Source: Bacteroides sp. CAG:927 (GTDB taxonomy: Bacteria; Bacteroidota; Bacteroidia; Bacteroidales; Muribaculaceae). Taken from it: a stretch of DNA of 64,000 nt. The notes under the pieces are model-generated. The model made no database searches. It saw only the letters and a list, made by a program, of their open reading frames with translations, and was not told where the DNA came from. The translations under genes were made by a program, and so were the position numbers. The number at the start of each line of letters is the position of its first letter. Within the stretch, counting starts at the first letter, position 1. This document shows, in pieces, positions 16,849 through 25,057 of the stretch. The DNA lies in the NCBI GenBank assembly GCA_000431155.1, contig HF985627.1:51586-115585 (forward strand), read 5' to 3'.

Positions 16849-19551
16849 ATGAAAGGAATAATATATATGATGTGTTTTGCGGCTATGCTTAGTGGATGCA
16901 CAAATCCACGGCATAGCCGTGATACTATATATTCATGCCGTGAATTTACGGTTTACACGGATAGTGTGGTACAAGGCGATTATGTGGCAAAGGCCGTAAG
17001 CCCTACGCAAATTGTTACCAATTATAGGAGTCCGCTTGTCAGTGGCGTTTCACCGGCAGTTGCATTCAGGTTTTCAATCAACAGCCGTGACAACGAACTG
17101 ATGCCCGGTCAAAATCATTATGCACTTATAGGTAATCCCGCCGATTCAGCCAAAGTATATCTGTTTGGCGATAATACATCGGAGAGCACCCCCTATGAAT
17201 CAACTGATACTCTTCCGGAGAATACTCCGTGGACGCTGCGCGTGGATATGCGTCCGATGTTAAGAGCGTTTGATATGCAGGGATATTATACCACGCCAAC
17301 CGGGGATATCATATATGCAGATGATTTCAAAGGATTGTGGCTTGCCGGAAGCGTTGCTCCCCTGAACTGGGATTTTGAAAACCTTTATGGCAAACATGAC
17401 CGAAAATTTGAAAACCGCGGTGACAGTATTTTTGAACTTACGCTTGCACTTAATCCCCACCAAACCACATCTCCCGACCCTTCGGGATGGTCAATTGATT
17501 CAATACCGGAATCATATCCTACTTATGCCTCCAATCAGAAACTCGTGGATGCCGTATATAATATGGGCATTGATAACATAATCTCCAACATCCGTCCTGA
17601 CAGCACATTCCGTGCCGGCAAAGAATGGGATGGGGTATGGACACGTGATATTTCGTATGCCATATATTTATCGTTGGCTTATCTTAACCCTGAGGTTTCC
17701 ATAAACTCTTTAAGAGCCAAGGTTAAAAACGGAAAGATTATTCAAGATACCGGTACTGGAGGCGCATGGCCTGTGTCAAGTGACCGTGTTGTATGGGCAA
17801 TAGCTGCGTGGGAGGTATATAAGGTGACCGGAGACAAAAAATGGCTTCGCGAGGCGCGTAATGTAATAGCTAACACGCTTGATACTGATCTGGTTGTTAC
17901 ATGGGATAAGGAATACGGACTTTTTCATGGGGAACAGAGCTATCTTGATTGGCGTGAGCAAACTTATCCCAAATGGATGCAGCCCGCAGACATATACGAG
18001 TCAATGTGTCTTGGCACTAATATAATTTATGCAGAGGCATTGCGTATCTTGTCCAAAATGGATTATGCTTTGGGAAGTTCCGAAACATCTCACAAATATC
18101 TTGAACTGAGCAACGAACTTACTGATAATATCAACTCCAATCTATGGTTGGCAGATAAAGGGTACTATTCAGAATATCTGTACGGCAATGCTTATCCGTT
18201 GCAGTCACACACGACCGATAACCTCGGCCAGAGTCTGAGCATTATATTTTCTGTGGCTACAGAAGATATGGCTTCAAGCATTATGTCAAAAACTCCGCGT
18301 ACAGTGTATGGTACTCCTTCTGTATTTCCACAGCTCGCTGATATAAAGCCTTATCACAATGACGCTGTTTGGCCGTTTGTACAATCATTCTGGAATATCG
18401 CGGCTGCCAAATGTGGCAATGGTACTGCGTTGCTTGCCGGGCTGGGGGCAATATATCGTGCCGCAGCACTCTTTGCCACTCATAAGGAGCTTTTTATTGC
18501 ATCAAATGGCGATTACCGTGGAACGGCAGTGAATTCAGATGCACAGTTATGGAGCTGCGCCGGGGCAGTAGCCATGATTTTCAGAGTGTTTGCCGGGATG
18601 AGGTTTGAAGAAGAAGGTATATATTTTTCTCCATCCGTCCCCGCCATGTTGCGGGGAGAAAAGGTTATTGACCATTTCCGTTATCGCAATTCCGATCTGA
18701 AGATTATTATTGCCGGTACGGGCAACAAAATTGAGTCGTTCAGTATCGACAACAAGCTCCAGAGAAAACCGTTTGTAAGCAGTAATATTGAAGGGAAACA
18801 TGAAATTAAAATAATGCTTTCCGGAGAGCTTTCGCACCGTCCCGTCAACATTGTTGCACAGAAATGGAATCCTGCTACCCCTATAGCCTTGTGGCGTAAT
18901 GCATCTGCATGCACAATTGCCAATTACTCAGACACCCTCAGTTATCAACTTTATATCAATGGGGTATTTGAGCAAGATTTATCATCCGCATCTATTGAAT
19001 TCAAGCCTGCTTCCAAAACTTCGGTAATAAGTATATTGCCCATTAATAAAAAAGGAGTTGTCGGATTTTCGTGCCGTCCTCATTTTGTGATGGACAGGAA
19101 TGCGCTACAAGTTGTTCAGCTTGAATACTATGCACCTCGTGGCACTTCATTGATTGCAGACAAAAAGAAAGGTGATAAAAAAAAGAAAGGTGATAAATTT
19201 GTGGAGACCTCGTTAGCAAGAAACAAGTCTATCAAATTCACAGTGGATGTTCCTGTTGAAGGCGACTATTTCATTGATGTGCGTTATGCCAATGGTTCCG
19301 GCCCGATAAATACTGAGAATAAATGTGCCATACGTATGCTTTATGCAAACGGCTTTAGGATAGGTGCATTTGTTTATCCTCAACGCGGTATCGGCGAATG
19401 GCTTTCAACGGGATTCAGCAATATGCTTCAGGCTCATCTCAATAAAGGGACCAATAAGCTTGAGTTGGTGTATGAATTGCCGTACTGCGAAAATATGAAT
19501 GGTGCTGTCAACACAGCATTATTAGATTACGTGAGAGTGATAAGAAAATGA
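16849..19551 (+). CDS. Exported lipoprotein with six-hairpin glycosidase-type catalytic domain
   Basis: 900 residues, lipobox LSGC near residue 17, so lipid-anchored in the envelope. After an N-terminal beta-sandwich region (about 20-220) comes an alpha/alpha-barrel-like stretch (about 235-580) with WDGVWTRDISYAIYLSLAY, an acidic site typical of six-hairpin glycosidases, and DIYESMCLGTNIIYAEAL. The C-terminal third is beta-rich (carbohydrate-binding-like); it carries a lysine-rich KKKGDK duplication. I cannot assign a GH family or substrate. It overlaps the phosphoesterase gene by 4 bases; no SusC/SusD pair is nearby, so this is not a classic polysaccharide locus. Confidence 0.75.
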   Translation: MKGIIYMMCFAAMLSGCTNPRHSRDTIYSCREFTVYTDSVVQGDYVAKAVSPTQIVTNYRSPLVSGVSPAVAFRFSINSRDNELMPGQNHYALIGNPADSAKVYLFGDNTSESTPYESTDTLPENTPWTLRVDMRPMLRAFDMQGYYTTPTGDIIYADDFKGLWLAGSVAPLNWDFENLYGKHDRKFENRGDSIFELTLALNPHQTTSPDPSGWSIDSIPESYPTYASNQKLVDAVYNMGIDNIISNIRPDSTFRAGKEWDGVWTRDISYAIYLSLAYLNPEVSINSLRAKVKNGKIIQDTGTGGAWPVSSDRVVWAIAAWEVYKVTGDKKWLREARNVIANTLDTDLVVTWDKEYGLFHGEQSYLDWREQTYPKWMQPADIYESMCLGTNIIYAEALRILSKMDYALGSSETSHKYLELSNELTDNINSNLWLADKGYYSEYLYGNAYPLQSHTTDNLGQSLSIIFSVATEDMASSIMSKTPRTVYGTPSVFPQLADIKPYHNDAVWPFVQSFWNIAAAKCGNGTALLAGLGAIYRAAALFATHKELFIASNGDYRGTAVNSDAQLWSCAGAVAMIFRVFAGMRFEEEGIYFSPSVPAMLRGEKVIDHFRYRNSDLKIIIAGTGNKIESFSIDNKLQRKPFVSSNIEGKHEIKIMLSGELSHRPVNIVAQKWNPATPIALWRNASACTIANYSDTLSYQLYINGVFEQDLSSASIEFKPASKTSVISILPINKKGVVGFSCRPHFVMDRNALQVVQLEYYAPRGTSLIADKKKGDKKKKGDKFVETSLARNKSIKFTVDVPVEGDYFIDVRYANGSGPINTENKCAIRMLYANGFRIGAFVYPQRGIGEWLSTGFSNMLQAHLNKGTNKLELVYELPYCENMNGAVNTALLDYVRVIRK
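19162..19197 (+). repeat. Perfect 18-bp tandem duplication in the glycosidase gene
   Basis: Two head-to-tail copies of an 18-base unit (19162-19179 and 19180-19197) encode KKKGDK twice in frame. The join creates a run of eight adenines (19177-19184), a slippage-prone tract. Confidence 0.95.
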
Positions 19552-20054
19552 AACTGATAGGAATACTTTCTGACACTCATTCCTGTTGGGATGACAGATA
19601 CGCCACCCACTTTGCCAAATGTGACGAGATATGGCATTGCGGAGATGTGGGAGATATTTCCATTATTAAACGTCTTGAACAGATATGTCCGGTGGTTAGA
19701 GCCGTCTGTGGCAATATTGATCATGGAGAGGTGAGGAGGCGTTGTCCGGAAGTGCTTTTGTTTAATACCGAGGGTATAAGGGTGTGGATGACGCATATTG
19801 CCGGTTATCCGGGTAAATATTCTCCCGGCGTTAAAAACATTCTCAAGACTGAAGGAGTTAATCTTATGGTATGCGGTCATTCTCATATACTTAAGGTTAT
19901 ACCCGACCATGAGCTTAACATGCTGCATGTGAATCCCGGTGCTGCCGGCTGGCATGGCTGGCAGAAGGAGCGTACCTTGGTCAGGCTGACTATAGATAAT
20001 GGTGTTATGAAGGAACTTGAAGTTATAAAACTTGGAAAACAAATATTGAGATGA
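19548..20054 (+). CDS. YfcE/MJ0936-type metallophosphoesterase
   Basis: 168 residues, cytoplasmic. Begins MKLIGILSDTHS with the DTH metal motif, then HCGDVGD, GNIDH and GHSH, the full set of metal ligands in this small calcineurin-like family. Members hydrolyse phosphodiesters in vitro; physiological substrates are mostly unknown. Starts inside the end of the glycosidase gene (ATGA) and overlaps the next gene by 4 bases, so the three are co-translated. Confidence 0.92.
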   Translation: MKLIGILSDTHSCWDDRYATHFAKCDEIWHCGDVGDISIIKRLEQICPVVRAVCGNIDHGEVRRRCPEVLLFNTEGIRVWMTHIAGYPGKYSPGVKNILKTEGVNLMVCGHSHILKVIPDHELNMLHVNPGAAGWHGWQKERTLVRLTIDNGVMKELEVIKLGKQILR

Positions 20055-20560
20055 GAAAAATATTGTCATTAATAGCGTTTGTGGTCGCTCTTGGATTGTG
20101 TTCTTGTAGAACCACAGAGGAAAACTATCGTGCTGCTTACGAAAAAGCAAAGGAAAGGCAGATCGAAACTGGTGACTCAATTTCCACACTCGGTTTAAAA
20201 AACGAGGCTACACCTAAAAACATGTCATTCGGAGATATTGTGTTGCCTATTCGTACTGAACCGGTAGGTATAACCAAAGATGGCGGGGGTGAAGTTTCAG
20301 ACCTGAAACTATATAATGTTGTTGCCGGCACGTTTCGTCAGCGTTTTAATGCCGTTTCCATGGCTCAACGGTTACAGTCAAACGGATATGAAAAACCATT
20401 TGTGATTCATAATCGGTTGGGCATGTACTATGTTGTGGTTGGAAGTGTGGCGACTCCGGATATGGCTAAGCAGCTTCTTGACCGTATTGATTCCGATAAG
20501 AACTTCACTCTCAAACCTCCTTTCCCATATGTGCTTCGCGCCGCACATTTGGTAAGATAG
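20051..20560 (+). CDS. SPOR-domain lipoprotein
   Basis: 169 residues, lipobox LCSC (Cys near residue 19). The C-terminal 75 residues form a SPOR-type domain (NVVAGTFRQRFNAVSMAQRL ... YYVVVGS), which binds denuded peptidoglycan at division sites. The middle is short and probably unstructured. Third gene of a 4-base-overlapping series; a strong terminator follows. Confidence 0.87.
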   Translation: MRKILSLIAFVVALGLCSCRTTEENYRAAYEKAKERQIETGDSISTLGLKNEATPKNMSFGDIVLPIRTEPVGITKDGGGEVSDLKLYNVVAGTFRQRFNAVSMAQRLQSNGYEKPFVIHNRLGMYYVVVGSVATPDMAKQLLDRIDSDKNFTLKPPFPYVLRAAHLVR

Positions 20561-20580
20561 AATTTGAATGTCAATACATA

Positions 20581-20616
20581 AAAAACAGCTTGAGTCCGAA
20601 GATTCAAGCTGTTTTT
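20581..20616. terminator. Bidirectional terminator between convergent genes
   Basis: Perfect 13-bp stem (20581-20593 with 20604-20616) around a 10-base loop, beginning with five A and ending with five T, so it can act on both strands for the SPOR gene and the TlpA-like gene. Confidence 0.9.
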
Positions 20617-20635
20617 CTATTATGATTGCTTATAT

Positions 20636-21691
20636 TCAGTTTTCAATTGCGGCTGCTTTGAGCATTGCGGCATCTACATCTTTGACAAGATCTTCATCCT
20701 GTTTGTCGCGGCTTATGATGTTGCCTTCGGGATCAAACAGAATAATGCATGGAATACCGGATATGCCGTAAATGTCTGTAGGCACTGTTTTGGCATTGAT
20801 AATCTGCTCCCATGGAAGTTGATGCTGCTCAATGGCTTTCAAGGTGTTTTGTGGCTCATCCCAGACAGCTACGCCGAGCACATTTAATCCTTTGTCATGA
20901 TACTTGTTATAGAGTTCCTTTATAATTGCGGTTTCTCTTATGCACGGACCGCACCAACTTGCCCAAAAATCAACGAGGGTGTATTTGCCTTTACCTATAT
21001 AGTCGCTTAAACGCTGTGTCTTGCCGTTGTTGGTAATGGCAAAATCTTTGAATTTATGCCCGACAGAGGTTTCTTCTTTGTTTATAAGTGCTGTGCGAAG
21101 TTTGGCGATACGCTTGCCGTTTGCAAATTGCGGGTACTCTTTAAGCTTTTCGTTCAGACTCTTAAGATCTGTTTCATAGCATTGCTGGAGAAACATATAG
21201 TAGCCAAAGGCATTGTTTGCGTTGTCTTTGAATGCTTTTTCGTTCAAGGCAAGGAAGCGATTGTACAATTCCTGTGATTTTTGTTCATAGCTGCTGTCTT
21301 GGGGCAAGGAACGTGCTTCATTCTGAAGCTCACCTATCTGTTTTTCCCATTTTTCTACATAGTCGTTAATGGGAGTGCCGGTTATTTTGCGGCTTTTGAT
21401 ATCTACATTAATGTTTCCGGGTTCAAGAACAAGTGATCCAAGGCGAGAACCTTCCATAGATATGGTTGCCATGACGGGAGTGGTAATATTTCCCTGAAAT
21501 TTGGCAACACCGTTAACCACTATAGTGCTGTCAATTTTGTCACCGGAATCAAAATCTACTATATAAGCCACCATATCGTCCTCATCTTCAGTCAATGGCA
21601 CGGTCACGGTGTAGTTGGGCGCGGTAGCGGAGGCGCAGGCAACGGCAACGGCTACCAGGGCTGATGTGCTGATTAAATGTTTGATTTTCAT
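20636..21691 (-). CDS. TlpA-like thiol-disulfide oxidoreductase with N-terminal DUF4369 domain
   Basis: 351 residues, signal peptide (about 1-22), possibly lipid-anchored (ACASA). N-terminal DUF4369 beta-sandwich (about 25-120), a helical linker, and a C-terminal AhpC/TSA-thioredoxin fold (about 210-345) with active site FWASWCGPC. This architecture is multiplied in Bacteroidales and acts in the periplasm, probably reducing or isomerising disulfides; substrate not known. Stands alone between a terminator and a divergent promoter. Confidence 0.9.
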   Translation of the reverse strand: MKIKHLISTSALVAVAVACASATAPNYTVTVPLTEDEDDMVAYIVDFDSGDKIDSTIVVNGVAKFQGNITTPVMATISMEGSRLGSLVLEPGNINVDIKSRKITGTPINDYVEKWEKQIGELQNEARSLPQDSSYEQKSQELYNRFLALNEKAFKDNANNAFGYYMFLQQCYETDLKSLNEKLKEYPQFANGKRIAKLRTALINKEETSVGHKFKDFAITNNGKTQRLSDYIGKGKYTLVDFWASWCGPCIRETAIIKELYNKYHDKGLNVLGVAVWDEPQNTLKAIEQHQLPWEQIINAKTVPTDIYGISGIPCIILFDPEGNIISRDKQDEDLVKDVDAAMLKAAAIEN

Positions 21692-21718
21692 TGTATATTA
21701 TGTTGGTTATTTATATTG

Positions 21719-21726
21719 CAAAATTA
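21719..21726 (-). promoter_or_regulatory. -7 element for the TlpA-like gene
   Basis: Reads TAATTTTG on the minus strand, 27 bases before the start. No good -33 TTTG seen. Confidence 0.45.
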
Positions 21727-21779
21727 ATCAGTTTCGTGGATTTTATATAATTAATTCGTATTAATTATCATATTATAGT

Positions 21780-21787
21780 TAATTTTG
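21780..21787 (+). promoter_or_regulatory. -7 element for the acyl-CoA synthetase gene
   Basis: TAATTTTG, matching TAnnTTTG, 28 bases before the ATG at 21816. The surrounding 60 bases are very AT-rich; no clear -33 TTTG. Confidence 0.45.
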
Positions 21788-21815
21788 TAGGACATAACCA
21801 TATTACTTTTATTTC

Positions 21816-23474
21816 ATGGAACATTATAATTATCTAAATGAATATATAGTTGAATCTATCCGGAATAACTGGAACCTTCTTGCTCTAACTGACTTTCGTG
21901 GCACCTCTTATCAGTTTCGTGATGTGGCAAGAAAATCCGCAAAACTTCATATATTGTTTGAAGAATGTGGTATAAAAAAAGGTGATAAGATAGCGCTTTG
22001 CGGGCGCAATTCTGCCCAATGGGCGGTAGCATTTTTCGCTGTGATAACTTATGGTGCCGTAGTCGTGCCAATCCTTAGTGATTTCAAACCCGATAATATT
22101 CATCATCTTGTCAATCACAGTGAATCCAAACTGCTTTTTGTAGATACTGCTATATGGGAGAATCTTGATCCCAGCGTAATGTCGGCACTTGATGGAGTTA
22201 TGTGCATTCAAGATTATTCATTGTTTGATTCACGCTCTAAAGCTCTTACCACAGCCCGCGATCATCTCAATGAGCTTTTTGGCAAGCGTTATCCTGAGCG
22301 ATTTAATCCCGAAGATTTCACAGCATGCAAAATAGATCATGATGATATGATTATGATTAACTATACTTCCGGCTCCACCGGTTTTTCAAAAGGTGTGATG
22401 CTGAGCGAAGGATGTTTGCTGAGCAATGTTAAATTCTGTATTGATGGGATACCTTATTTAGAAGCCGGTGATGCGATAGTCAGTATGTTGCCGTTGGCCC
22501 ACATGTATGGTCTGACCATCGATCTTATTCACGAATTTGTGCGTGGATGTCACATCAATTTCCTTACGCGTACACCCTCACCGCGTGTGATAATGGAAGC
22601 GTTTGCTGAAGTCAAGCCAAAAATCATCGTGTCAGTGCCTCTTATTATTGAAAAGATAATAAAGACACGAGTATTCCCGCTTCTTGACAAGCCGTTGATG
22701 AAGATTCTTATGCATGTGCCTTTTGTGGATGACCGTCTTCTTAGCAAAATAAAGCAACAACTTACAGCAACATTCGGTGGTAATCTCAGAGAGATTATAA
22801 TTGGTGGTGCCGGTCTTAACAAGGATGTTGAAACTTTCCTTAGGCGTATAGGTTTTCCCTTTACCGTAGGATATGGTATGACCGAATGTGGCCCACTCAT
22901 TTCATACGCTCCATGGAACAAAGCTCGCCCAGCTTCATGCGGTCAGATTGTGGACCGTATGGAGGCAAAGGTAATGTCACCAGATCCGGCGCATATACCG
23001 GGCGTTATAAAAGTTAAGGGCGATAATGTTATGATTGGATATTACAAAAATCCCGATGCTACAAAAGCAGCCATAGATAAGGATGGATGGCTTGACACCG
23101 GTGATATAGGTTGTATTGACGCAGACAACTTTATTTATCTGCGTGGCCGTGACAAGAATATGATACTTGGACCGTCAGGCCAAAATATATATCCTGAAGA
23201 GATTGAGCAGGCTCTCAACAACATGCCTTTTGTGTGCGAATCAGTGGTAATTGATGATTCTGGTAAACTTGTGGCTCTCGTTTTTCCTGACTATGAGAAT
23301 AGTTCAAAGCAGGGATTGAGCGAGAATGATATAGAAAGGCTGATGGAGGAGAACCGTGTCCAGCTTAACAAGGAATTGCCGGCATATTCGCAGATAGCGA
23401 AAGTTAAGATTATGAGCGAGGAATTTGAAAAAACTCCCAAGCGGTCAATCAAGCGCTATCTTTATCAACCCTGA
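21816..23474 (+). CDS. AMP-dependent long-chain acyl-CoA synthetase-like ligase
   Basis: 552 residues, full length. ANL-superfamily adenylation enzyme: YTSGSTGFSKGVMLSE phosphate-binding loop near residue 186, GYGMTECGP motif near 350, and the LDTGDIG and GRDKNMILGPSGQNIYPEEIE hinge/C-terminal motifs. Activates a carboxylate, most likely a fatty acid, to acyl-AMP and acyl-CoA. Chain-length preference cannot be read from the sequence; a siderophore-type ligase is unlikely because no partner genes are present. Confidence 0.9.
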   Translation: MEHYNYLNEYIVESIRNNWNLLALTDFRGTSYQFRDVARKSAKLHILFEECGIKKGDKIALCGRNSAQWAVAFFAVITYGAVVVPILSDFKPDNIHHLVNHSESKLLFVDTAIWENLDPSVMSALDGVMCIQDYSLFDSRSKALTTARDHLNELFGKRYPERFNPEDFTACKIDHDDMIMINYTSGSTGFSKGVMLSEGCLLSNVKFCIDGIPYLEAGDAIVSMLPLAHMYGLTIDLIHEFVRGCHINFLTRTPSPRVIMEAFAEVKPKIIVSVPLIIEKIIKTRVFPLLDKPLMKILMHVPFVDDRLLSKIKQQLTATFGGNLREIIIGGAGLNKDVETFLRRIGFPFTVGYGMTECGPLISYAPWNKARPASCGQIVDRMEAKVMSPDPAHIPGVIKVKGDNVMIGYYKNPDATKAAIDKDGWLDTGDIGCIDADNFIYLRGRDKNMILGPSGQNIYPEEIEQALNNMPFVCESVVIDDSGKLVALVFPDYENSSKQGLSENDIERLMEENRVQLNKELPAYSQIAKVKIMSEEFEKTPKRSIKRYLYQP

Positions 23475-23484
23475 TGGTTGGAGA

Positions 23485-24429
23485 TTAGAACCTATCTGCT
23501 GCCCATTGGCTTAAGCCGGTGGGCAGTTTTGTTATGAGTGTAAACAAAATTCTATGTGTCAGGCTTAACTGCTGAAGATGCATGATCCCATTGTTAGTCT
23601 CCGGAAAGGTGGCTTTCCATCGTGCCACATCGCGCGGAGAGCATCTGAGCATTTTCACTTTGCTCACAAATTTCAAAAGATGTATAAATTCTGCGTACTC
23701 TTTGTTTAATCCACACTCAGTAAGCCAATGCTCAACAAGCAATGCACACAGCAAATGGTCACGGAGGAGTTTATTGCACCCACTTCTGGACAGCGATTTC
23801 ATACCCGGAGTGAGATAATAATGGTAGCCCGGCTTTTGGATATATGCAGTTTTAGGCTTTAGAGCGAGGACTCGTGCTACTATTCCAAGATCATCCCATC
23901 GGTCAATATGCGGATATGCCTCGATACTGTTGGCAATCAATAGCTCGCGACTTATAATTCGGTTGCACAATGAGAAGTTGGCAGTATTAATTGACATACT
24001 GTTAAGATTGTTTCCCCGGAACGGTTTGATTACGCTGGTTTTGCGTCCGGAGTGAACAGTCATGGGGCTTGACACTATCGCGGCATTTTCTTTGTGTGCA
24101 ACGCAAATAAGTGCGCTATAATAATCGGCATCTACGGTGTCATCGCTGTCGCATTTGCATATAAAATCACCTGTGCAGTTTTTTAATCCTATGTTGAATG
24201 CTTCAGAGGCACCGCGTTGATAATCATAACTTATGTCAAGAAATGTATGGCCGCTATTGTTATCGGCAAGAAATCTTTTTACAATATCATGACTATGGTC
24301 GATACTTCCGTCATTGACGAGTACGATTTCAATAGGCTCGCATTGTTGATTGCTAAGAGACAGTAGGGTTCGCTCCAAAGTTGCTTCGGAGTTGTGATAT
24401 GGAACTATTACGCTGAGCTTAAAACCCAT
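23485..24429 (-). CDS. Family 2 glycosyltransferase
   Basis: 314 residues. GT-A fold start LSVIVPYHNSEATLERTLLSL with VNDGS and the metal/nucleotide-binding DSDD (near residue 94). Transfers a sugar from a nucleotide donor to an unknown acceptor; cytosolic face of the membrane expected. One-base overlap with the beta-barrel gene upstream. The final coding bases overlap the hairpin terminator of the convergent acyl-CoA synthetase gene. Confidence 0.9.
   Translation of the reverse strand: MGFKLSVIVPYHNSEATLERTLLSLSNQQCEPIEIVLVNDGSIDHSHDIVKRFLADNNSGHTFLDISYDYQRGASEAFNIGLKNCTGDFICKCDSDDTVDADYYSALICVAHKENAAIVSSPMTVHSGRKTSVIKPFRGNNLNSMSINTANFSLCNRIISRELLIANSIEAYPHIDRWDDLGIVARVLALKPKTAYIQKPGYHYYLTPGMKSLSRSGCNKLLRDHLLCALLVEHWLTECGLNKEYAEFIHLLKFVSKVKMLRCSPRDVARWKATFPETNNGIMHLQQLSLTHRILFTLITKLPTGLSQWAADRF
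23499..23530 (+). terminator. Terminator of the acyl-CoA synthetase gene, inside the glycosyltransferase 3' end
   Basis: 12-bp stem (23499-23510 with 23515-23526, including two G-T pairs) closed by a TTAA loop and followed by TTTT. It lies within the last codons of the convergent glycosyltransferase gene. Confidence 0.75.
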
Positions 24430-24920
24430 TAGAACATGTAGCCGATAGACACGGCAAATACTCCTGCCGAAAAGTCCTTAACATACTGATATTTGGCCTC
24501 AAATCCGAGACGAAGTGATGATGTGACTTTGAATCCTGCACCTGCGCCCACATTTGCGCCAAAACGATTAAGTCTTGAGGAGGAATCATCGGAATTGTGA
24601 TGATTGAATGTAGCGAAAGTGAATCCGGCTAATGGATATACCTCAAATCGCGGAGCAACGGTAAATGGCACATGAGCATCAATATTAAACAAATATGCAT
24701 CAACATTGCGATGGCTGAATGCATAATCAATGTTTGCCGATAAACGAAATTTATCAACGAAACGGTATTGAAAATATAGCCCTGCTATTCCTGTTTCATT
24801 GCGGGTAGTGTATCCACCACGCAGACCTACACTCTTTTCGCGAGCATTAGCACTGTTAGGAACGATGGAAATTAACGAAAAAGCGAGTGCGGTAGCAAAT
24901 GTGATGAATTTACGCTGCAT
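24429..24920 (-). CDS. Outer-membrane beta-barrel protein
   Basis: 163 residues from the ATG at 24920; an earlier possible start at 24974 would sit close to the promoter and place 18 extra residues before the signal peptide. Signal peptide about 1-24 (ends NSANA), then alternating amphipathic strands (GLRGGYTTRNETGIAGLYFQYRF ...) and a final aromatic residue in AVSIGYMF, the usual OMP beta-signal. Probably an 8-strand barrel; function unknown. Overlaps the glycosyltransferase start by one base. Confidence 0.8.
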   Translation of the reverse strand: MQRKFITFATALAFSLISIVPNSANAREKSVGLRGGYTTRNETGIAGLYFQYRFVDKFRLSANIDYAFSHRNVDAYLFNIDAHVPFTVAPRFEVYPLAGFTFATFNHHNSDDSSSRLNRFGANVGAGAGFKVTSSLRLGFEAKYQYVKDFSAGVFAVSIGYMF

Positions 24921-24961
24921 GATTATGAGGTGTGAAAAATAGTAAAACTTGTTTCGTAGCA

Positions 24962-24993
24962 CAAAAATAGTCACTTATGTTTATTTTATCCAA
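24962..24993 (-). promoter_or_regulatory. Promoter of beta-barrel/glycosyltransferase pair
   Basis: Minus strand TTG (24991-24993), 21-base spacer, TATTTTTG (24962-24969). The -7 element is exact, the -33 partial. Confidence 0.55.
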
Positions 24994-25009
24994 CGATTGA
25001 CTACAAAAA

Positions 25010-25042
25010 TTTGTTACATAAATCATATTGTTATTATTTTTG
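25010..25042 (+). promoter_or_regulatory. Promoter of nadE
   Basis: TTTG (25010-25013), 21-base spacer, TATTTTTG (25035-25042). Complete -33/-7 pair; transcription should start only about 10 bases before the ATG at 25058, giving a very short leader. Confidence 0.75.
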
Positions 25043-25057
25043 TCCAAAATTTCAAAC

